This document shows positions 58,093 to 64,000 of a stretch of 64,000 nucleotides of DNA, in pieces (positions within the stretch are counted from its first letter, which is position 1; the number at the start of each line of letters is the position of its first letter). Location of the stretch: NCBI GenBank assembly GCA_963784885.1, contig CAWATA010000002.1:62001-126000 (forward strand). Reading direction: 5' to 3'. Both the position numbers and the translations under genes were made by a program. The notes under the pieces were generated by a model. That model saw nothing but the letters and a program-made list of their open reading frames with translations. It was not told where the DNA came from and searched no databases. The DNA is from RHKX01 sp963784885. Lineage in GTDB: Bacteria > Actinomycetota > Thermoleophilia > Solirubrobacterales > 70-9.

Positions 58093-60890
58093 GTGAGCGA
58101 TTCGAACGGATACGGGTTCGCCTCGATGGCGAAGGGGCGCAGACTGGCGGCTCTCACGGCCGCCGCCGCCGCGGTCGCCCTGACCGCGTTGCCGGATCCT
58201 GCGGTCGCCGCCGAGCTCGACCCCGCCTACGTCGACCGCGTCGGTGGGGTGGATCGCGGACTCAGGGGCGCAGACGGACCCGTGCGGGTGAGGATCTCCG
58301 CCGACCGCCAGCCCCTGTTGCGCGCGGCCCTGCGGGAGAGGCGGAGCCGGCTCCTGCACCCGCCCTCACGCCGGTTCGGCTCGGCGCTCGGGATCGCCGG
58401 CCGGGAGAAGCACGCCGCCCGGCGGGCTGAGCGCTCATATGAGGCCGGGATCCGTGGCCTATCGCGCGCGGCGAGAGGCAGCCTTCGGCGGACGCGTGTG
58501 GTGACGCGGACGGTGCGAGCACACGGCGGGCGCGTGGTTGATATGAGTCTCGTGCCGGAGTCCGTTGTCGCGTGGATCGACCCGTCCGAGCTCGGCGCCC
58601 TCGGGCGCGAGGAGATCGTCGCCGCCATCGACCCGGCCCCGGCGCCGAGCCCCCTGTCGGGGATCGGGACCAGCGCGGTCGGGGCGCCGGCCTGGTGGGC
58701 GGCGGGCTTCACCGGCGGGACCGGGGCGGCCGACACCGTCCCCGCCGACGCCGCGATCGAGAGCGAGGCGGCGGACCCCGACCCACCCCGCGTTCGCCGG
58801 AGTGACGGTGGACAACGACCCGACTCAGTCGATCACCGATCACGGCACCCACACGGGCGGGGTCATCGCCTCCGGTGACGCGACCTACCCCGGGGTGGCA
58901 CCCGGGCTGGATCGCCTGATCGGAAGTGGAACACGACGCGTATGCAGCTGGGTCTGGTGACCCCTGGCTCTGGTGCGGACGATCCGGCGGAGACGATCAA
59001 CATCAGCTTCGGCAGTTCGCCGCGACATCGGACTCGGAAGACCATCCCGATGATGTCTTGACGGCCGTCTTCGGAGTGGGACAAGCGTTCGGTGCCGGCA
59101 ACGAGAACGTCGACGGCACGCCGACCGTGGGCAACATCGGCAGGAACGTGCTGACGGTGGCCGGGTTCAACGACGTCGGCACGATCGCCTCCACCGACGA
59201 CGTGGTGTTGGGAATCAGCTCCCGAGGCCCGACTCCGGGAGGGCGGAAGAAGCCCGATCTGACCGCGCCCGCTGGCGCGGTTGTCGCTCCCTCGGCGGCG
59301 TGGAACACGCCGCCGTCGAATCCCGACTTCACGGCGATGACCGGTACCTCGTTCGCCGCTCCACACGTCGCCGGCGCGATGACCCTGCTCGAGGGCGCCG
59401 GGATCGCCGACGCGAAAGCCCAGCGCGCTCTTCTGATCAACAGCGCCCGGGACTGGAACGGTGAGAGCACCGGGCTCGCCGGCTGGACCCCTCCTCAAGT
59501 CGGATGGCGACCGGAGGTCGGCTGGGGAGAGCTCGATCTCGCGGCCGCGCTGTCGCAGCGGTCCGATTACCGGCTCGGTTCGGTCGCCGAGGGCGAGGCG
59601 GCGTATTTCTCGGCCACGGTCCCGGGTGGCGGGAAGGCGACGCTCGCCTACGAGCTCCGCGGCTACTTCGAGGGCTTCCCGGACCCCGGCACCCAGACGT
59701 TCGCGTACACGCAGTCGAACCTCGATCTCCATCAGTACCTCGCCGACGGAACCGAGATCTCGCCGCCCGCGGCACCGCCGCACGGAGGGGGCCCCGACGC
59801 CATCGACCCGAACGACACGGTCGAGCAGGTCCGGGCCCCGATGGGACCACAGCAGGACGTCATCTACAAGGTCGAGGCAGCGTCGACGGTCGAGGGAGCG
59901 TCGGCCGAGCCCTTCGCGCTCGCCGCCGCCGGATCTCCGGAGCCGCTCGCCCCGGCCGTCGTCGTCCCGGTCGGCCCGTCCACGACGCCTGAGGGCCCCG
60001 TCGCCTGCGGTGAGCGGGTGACGATCACCGCGGCGCTCGAGAACTCCTCCCCGGATCTTGGGGCGGCCGATGCCTCGGTCGCATTGGAGCTGCCGGCCGG
60101 CCTGACCCTCGTGGGCGGTGACCTCGAACAGGAGGTTTCAGGCGGGGATCTCGGCCCGGGGCAGACATCCGAGCAGCATTCATGGACGGTCGAGGTCGAC
60201 GCACACGGGGGCAAGCAACTCACCCTCGCCGGCACCGGCGGCGCCCTGGGAACCGACTTCCGCCGGACCGCGGAGGTCTCGATCGGCGCCGACTGCGTGC
60301 CTCCCGACACGGCGATCGACTCGGGCCCGACCGGAACCACGAACGCGCCGGCCCCCGAGTTCAGCTTCTCGGGATCGGGCGGCGCGACCGGCTTCGAGTG
60401 CTCGATCGACGCCGCCACCTTCGCCCGGTGCGACCCGCCCTTCGCCCTGATCGACCTTGGCGAGGGCGAGCACGAGTTCGCCGTCCGGGCGCTCGACGCG
60501 GCGGGAAATGCAGACCCGTCACCGGCGGAGCGTTCGTTCGTGGTCGATCGCTCCGTAACGGGCTCCGAGTTGCTCCGCGGCTCCTCACGGATCGCCGCTC
60601 GCGGCCGTGGCGTTGGTTCGGTGCGGATCGGGATCGGCGAGCCGGGATCGGTTCGCGTCACGCCCACCGCGACCGTGCGGGGTCGACGGATCGACATCGC
60701 CCGGCGTGTCGTCGGGTTCGATCGGGCGGACGATCGCTCGGTTCGGCTCCGAGTCGCTCGCGGTGATCGGAAGCTGGTCCGCAAGACGAGGCGCCGCGAC
60801 GGCAAGGTCGTCGTCAGGGTGCGGGCCAAGTACACGGACCGCGCCGGGAACGAAGACCGATCGGGAGTCCTTCGGTTCGCCGCTCGCTGA
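58093..60890 (+). pseudogene. Secreted subtilisin-family (S8) protease, broken by several frameshifts
   Basis: The first frame gives a signal peptide (LAALTAAAAAVALTALPDPAVA) and a propeptide down to about 58775. An extra C in GACCCCGACC then moves the reading to a second frame: HPAFAGVTVDNDP and the catalytic DHGTHTGGVIASGD. Near 58930-59030 sense jumps between frames again (DDPAETINISFGSS in the first frame, SEDHPDDVLTAVFGVGQAF in the third). The third frame is intact from about 59030 to 60890, with the Ser motif MTGTSFAAPHVAGAM, beta-sandwich repeats and an Arg/Lys-rich end. At least four shifts lie within 250 bases, so this is either a recent pseudogene or poor sequence. Confidence 0.8.
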
Positions 60891-61073
60891 CGGCGCGCGG
60901 CAGGCTGCCCGATTGGCGGATTGCGGCGCCCGCAGCGCCGTCTCGTGCCAATCGGAGGTCCCGGCCAGAGCGACGGCGGCGCGCTGACGCGCCGCGAGCC
61001 CGAATCAGGCCCCCGTCTTGCATGGACCCGATCGCCCGCATGCTCCGCCCGGCGCCGCTGCGATGATCGCCCG

Positions 61074-61676
61074 ATGAGCAGCAGCCTTCGCGAACGGATG
61101 CGCGACGAGCGGGGCCTGATCAGCGCTGGCAGCCTGGTCCTGATCGGGCTCCTGCTGCTCGGTGGATATCTGCTGCTGGCCGCCTTCGAGGGCGACTCGG
61201 CGCAGTTCGGCAGCGTTCCGGTCCCCGGCAAGGAGCGGATCGAGCTGCCGAAGGGCGACATCGACATCTACTACGCCGAGAAGGTCGATCCCGAGGCCGG
61301 CGTGCCGCTGATCGCTCCCGACGACCTCCTCTACACGGTGTCGGCGCCGGACGGGAGCAGCCTTCGGGTCGACTCGCGGGGCGCCGATGCTGAGTCGACC
61401 GGCGACGGCATGGCGCGGCTGATCGGGGCGATGAGGGTGCCCGAGGCGGCTTCCTACACGGTGACGACCGACAGCTCGGAGTCGGCGCAGCGGATCCAGC
61501 CGGCGCTGACGTTCGGGCAGGGACCGTTCGCCGCGATCGGCCACCGCTTCGACGAGGTTGTCGACGCGCTGCGAGGCCCGCTGGGAATCGTCGTGCTGGT
61601 CGTGCTGCTCCTGCTGTTCCTCTGGCCGCGCTTTCAGCTGGCGCGCCGGCGGGCGTCCTACAAGGACAAGTACTAG
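61074..61676 (+). CDS. Hypothetical membrane protein with extracellular domain
   Basis: The 200-residue protein has a helix at residues 15-37 (ISAGSLVLIGLLLLGGYLLLA) and an extracellular beta-rich domain of about 110 residues (ELPKGDIDIYYAEKVD, TVSAPDGSSLRVDS, SYTVTTDSSE). A second helix, GPLGIVVLVVLLLLFLWPRF, ends in a basic tail. It may belong to a family of unnamed actinobacterial membrane proteins; I cannot name it. ATG 61074. Its TAG overlaps the stop of the amine-oxidase gene in CTAG. Confidence 0.75.
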   Translation: MSSSLRERMRDERGLISAGSLVLIGLLLLGGYLLLAAFEGDSAQFGSVPVPGKERIELPKGDIDIYYAEKVDPEAGVPLIAPDDLLYTVSAPDGSSLRVDSRGADAESTGDGMARLIGAMRVPEAASYTVTTDSSESAQRIQPALTFGQGPFAAIGHRFDEVVDALRGPLGIVVLVVLLLLFLWPRFQLARRRASYKDKY

Positions 61677-63112
61677 CCGGCGATCTCTCGCGCCGCGCGC
61701 ATGCCCGAGGCGACGGCGCTGTTCATGTAGCCGTTGATCGGCTCGGTGTGCTCGCCGGCCCAGTGGATCGGACCGGTCGGCCTGTGCAGGCCCAGCCAGT
61801 GCTCGCTGATCTGCCCCGGCGAGTAGGCGGCCCAGCAGCCGCCCGAATAGGGCTCGGACTTCCAGGCGACGCTGTAGCTGTCGCCGGCCAGCTTCCCGCT
61901 GCCGGGGAAGACGCGGTCGATGTCATCGCGGGCCTGGTCGTTGCGGGCGGTCGCGTCGATCGCCGCGGTCCGCTCACCGCGGTGGCCGCTCGTGTAGGCG
62001 ATCAGGATTCCCGGAGCGCCGCCCTGCTGGTCGGTCGTCTCCCAGGTCTGACCGATCGGCAGGTCGGTGGTCGAGCCGCCGGTCCGGCCCTGGCGGCGCC
62101 AGACCCGTTCGTCGTACTGGATCAGCGTCTTGGCGACCGCGCAGAGGTCGATCTCGGCGATGAAACTCGCTTCGCGGCCGGGGAGGGCGGGGGAGAAGTC
62201 GACCGAGCGCAGGGCGAAGGTCGGGGCGGCGATGACGAGCCGCTCGCCGGCCACAGTCTCCCCGCCGTCGGTGTCGACCTCGATGCCCGAGTCGCCCCAG
62301 CGGACGGCGGTTGCGGGAGCACTCAGCATCGGCGGAGTGACGAGGCGCTTGGTCAGCTCGTCGACGAGGGTCGAGTTGCCGTTCTTGATCCGGTACCGCT
62401 CGACCCCGCCGGCGGGCTGGTCGGCGGCGAGGCGCTCTGACAGCGTCACATAGAGCAGCGAAAGGCGTTCGACCGGAAAGCCGTAATCGGACGCGATCCT
62501 CGACTCGAGCAGCCAGCGGGCGCGGCCGCCGACGTACATCCGGTCGAGCAGGTCGGCGACCGAGTAGCGGTCCTGGCGGGCGCCGCCGTTTGCCGTTGGG
62601 TCGCTTCCCCGGAGCGGACGGGCGAGGCGGTCGATCGCGGCCCAGAAGCGGTCCATCTCGCGTTTCACCGCGGGGGTCGCGAACTCGCTGCCGGTGCGGT
62701 TGCGACCGTGGCGATAGACGGTCGCCCGGCGGCGGCCGTAGCCGCTGTAGGCGTTCTCGAGCGGGAGGCCGAAGCGCCTGCAGAGCCGCTGGATCTCGAG
62801 CTGTTTGGTGTCGATCGCCTCCGCGCCCGACTCGCCGTGCTGTTCGCTCGCGAAGTCGCGCACCGTGTGGACGCGACCGCCGAGGCGGTCGCGCGCCTCG
62901 ATCAGCTGAGCGGAGAACCCGGCGCGTTCGAGCTCGTAGGCGGCGGTCAGCCCGGCGAGCCCGCCACCGAGGACGACGACCCGCCCGCGGCCGGAGGCGA
63001 CGGTGGTCTGCTCGTCGCCGCCGCAGCCCGCGAGGGCGGGACCGGCGACGACGCCGGCGGCGGCGACGGCGGCGGCCCCGAACAGCTCGCGCCGGTTAGG
63101 GCGTCGGTCCAT
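61673..63112 (-). CDS. Tat-exported FAD-dependent amine oxidase lipoprotein
   Basis: The 479-residue flavoprotein starts MDRRPNRRELFGAAAVAAAGVVAG, a twin-arginine signal (cited as PNRRELFGAAAVAAAG), and continues to a lipobox LAGC near residue 29. It is thus probably folded in the cytoplasm, exported by Tat and lipid-anchored. FAD-binding VVVLGGGLAGLTAAYELERAG and RDRLGGRVHT follow, and the C-terminal IHWAGEHTEPINGYMNSAVASG closes the flavin site. It resembles bacterial monoamine oxidases. Divergent from the SDR gene. Confidence 0.88.
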   Translation of the reverse strand: MDRRPNRRELFGAAAVAAAGVVAGPALAGCGGDEQTTVASGRGRVVVLGGGLAGLTAAYELERAGFSAQLIEARDRLGGRVHTVRDFASEQHGESGAEAIDTKQLEIQRLCRRFGLPLENAYSGYGRRRATVYRHGRNRTGSEFATPAVKREMDRFWAAIDRLARPLRGSDPTANGGARQDRYSVADLLDRMYVGGRARWLLESRIASDYGFPVERLSLLYVTLSERLAADQPAGGVERYRIKNGNSTLVDELTKRLVTPPMLSAPATAVRWGDSGIEVDTDGGETVAGERLVIAAPTFALRSVDFSPALPGREASFIAEIDLCAVAKTLIQYDERVWRRQGRTGGSTTDLPIGQTWETTDQQGGAPGILIAYTSGHRGERTAAIDATARNDQARDDIDRVFPGSGKLAGDSYSVAWKSEPYSGGCWAAYSPGQISEHWLGLHRPTGPIHWAGEHTEPINGYMNSAVASGMRAAREIAG

Positions 63113-63200
63113 GCGTCGAGGGTAGCGGCGTGAAAGCTCCGGAAACCCACATCTGGGGTGGCTCTTGGGGCTCCGCCCGATTCCCCTAACCTCCGGGTCG

Positions 63201-64000
63201 ATGGATCTGAACGGGAAGGCAGTCCTGATCACGGGGGGAGCGCGGGGGATCGGCGCCGCCGTCGGCGCCGAGTCGGCGCGGCGCGGCGCCCGGGTGGCGC
63301 TCGCCGGCCTCGAGCCCGATCAGCTCGCCGCCACCGCCGAGCGGATCGGCTCCGAGACGCTTCACGTCGAGTGCGACGTCACCGACGCCGATTCGCTCGA
63401 TGCGGCCGTCGCGAGCACCGTCGAGCGCTTCGGCGGCATTGACGTCGTCCTCGCCAACGCCGGGATCGGGACCTACGGAACCGCTGAAAAGGGCGATCCG
63501 GAGGCGTGGCTGCGGACGGTCGACGTCAACCTCGGCGGCGTCTACCGGACCCTGCACGCGACGCTCCCGCACGTGCTTGAGCGGCGCGGCTACATCGGCG
63601 TCGTCTGCTCGATCGCCTCCTTCGCCCCGCTGGCCGGGATGTCGTCCTACAGCGCGTCGAAGGCGGGTGCCGAGGCGCTCGTCCGGGCCGTCCGTCAGGA
63701 GGTCGGCTTCCGCGGAGTCGACGTCGGCGCGATCCACCCATCCTGGATCGACACCGACCTGGTCCGCGAGAGCGAGCTCGACCTGCCGAGCTTCCGCGCG
63801 GCGCGCGCGAAGCTCCCCTGGCCGCTGCGGTCGACGACCTCGGTCGAGGCCTGCGCGCGGGCGATCGTCGACGGCTTCGAGCAGCGGCGGGCGCGGGTGT
63901 TCGTGCCGCGCGCGGCGGCGCTGACCTACTGGCTGCGGAGCCTGATCACGAGCGCCGCCGGCGAGCGGATCGCCGCCGCCGAGTCGGCCGTCCGGGTACC
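63201..64000 (+). CDS. Short-chain dehydrogenase/reductase (partial)
   Basis: The frame from ATG 63201 is open to the right edge, 266 codons. It has the SDR fold: TGGARGIGAAVG cofactor loop at residues 11-22, LANAGIGTYG, catalytic Ser in VVCSIAS, and the YSASK motif (Tyr, Lys). The extension WPLRSTTSVEACARAIVDGF is typical of actinobacterial SDRs of about 280-300 residues, so only the last residues are missing. NAD(P)-dependent oxidation of an unknown alcohol is expected. Confidence 0.9.
   Translation, partial: MDLNGKAVLITGGARGIGAAVGAESARRGARVALAGLEPDQLAATAERIGSETLHVECDVTDADSLDAAVASTVERFGGIDVVLANAGIGTYGTAEKGDPEAWLRTVDVNLGGVYRTLHATLPHVLERRGYIGVVCSIASFAPLAGMSSYSASKAGAEALVRAVRQEVGFRGVDVGAIHPSWIDTDLVRESELDLPSFRAARAKLPWPLRSTTSVEACARAIVDGFEQRRARVFVPRAAALTYWLRSLITSAAGERIAAAESAVRV

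Noticed and set aside
1..64000. tRNA or rRNA genes, CRISPR arrays, insertion sequences, prophage
   Set aside because: Scanning for T-loop GGTTCRANNCC patterns, evenly spaced direct repeats, transposase motifs or phage structural genes gave nothing convincing. TTCGAA/TTCGAT occurrences lie inside protein genes.

Overview
The window is a dense, very GC-rich stretch of bacterial chromosome. GTG and TTG starts are frequent, stop/start overlaps of the ATGA or GTGA type are common, and the gene content fits a Gram-positive high-GC actinobacterium: MarR/TetR-controlled efflux pumps, a SigB/SigF-type sigma factor, an Rpf-like muralytic protein, OsmC, XseAB and a Tat lipoprotein. A sigma factor fused to its own anti-sigma domain and large secreted proteins with Lys/Arg-rich beta modules recall Thermoleophilia such as Solirubrobacter or Conexibacter. 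That placement is inference from gene style; no rRNA or tRNA is present. I saw no CRISPR array, insertion sequence, phage or origin.

Layout. 1-5.3 kb: a partial DegV gene, a DHA2 efflux pump preceded by a five-codon upstream ORF, a broken HAD phosphatase, an M20 peptidase, a histone-deacetylase-like hydrolase and a TfoX-domain protein. 5.3-16 kb: one long run of eleven co-directional genes. It contains a 3,5-diaminohexanoate dehydrogenase homologue, a hotdog thioesterase, a beta-keto acid cleavage enzyme (Kce/BKACE), a TetR regulator, an S66 LD-carboxypeptidase, a complete oligopeptide ABC importer and a DmpA-type aminopeptidase. Together these look like a catabolic unit for importing and degrading peptides that release a beta- or diamino acid. 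16-20 kb: a divergent MFS/MarR pair around a palindromic operator, then two fluoride-channel genes and a triple DUF190 protein. 20-24.7 kb: cell-wall genes (Rpf-like, polysaccharide deacetylase, class A PBP) and an alpha/beta hydrolase. 24.7-36 kb: a PLP enzyme with an FAD sugar-lactone-oxidase homologue, a large secreted protein, a DEAD-box helicase with a long leader, a SigB-like sigma factor, a secreted PHP metallohydrolase and TypA/BipA. 36-46 kb: MMPL plus MFS exporters, Zwf, small stress-type membrane/SHOCT proteins, a VOC dioxygenase, alcohol dehydrogenase, thioesterase and OsmC. 46-53 kb: XseA/XseB, small enzymes, a strongly predicted non-coding RNA (about 48611-48747), an aminotransferase and a marR-MFS operon. 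53.5-61 kb: a sigma/anti-sigma fusion followed by a large secreted protein, then a frameshifted subtilase. 61-64 kb: a membrane protein, a Tat-exported FAD amine oxidase and a partial SDR.

The strongest candidates for something undescribed are the structured RNA at about 48.6 kb (its own promoter, a 13-bp closing helix, a pseudoknot and a U-run), the peptide/beta-amino-acid catabolic operon at 5.3-16 kb, and the sigma/anti-sigma fusion paired with a secreted protein at 53.5-58 kb. Also notable: four convergent gene pairs all end in the same 4-bp tail-to-tail CTAG stop overlap, and several strong inverted repeats lie at gene ends.
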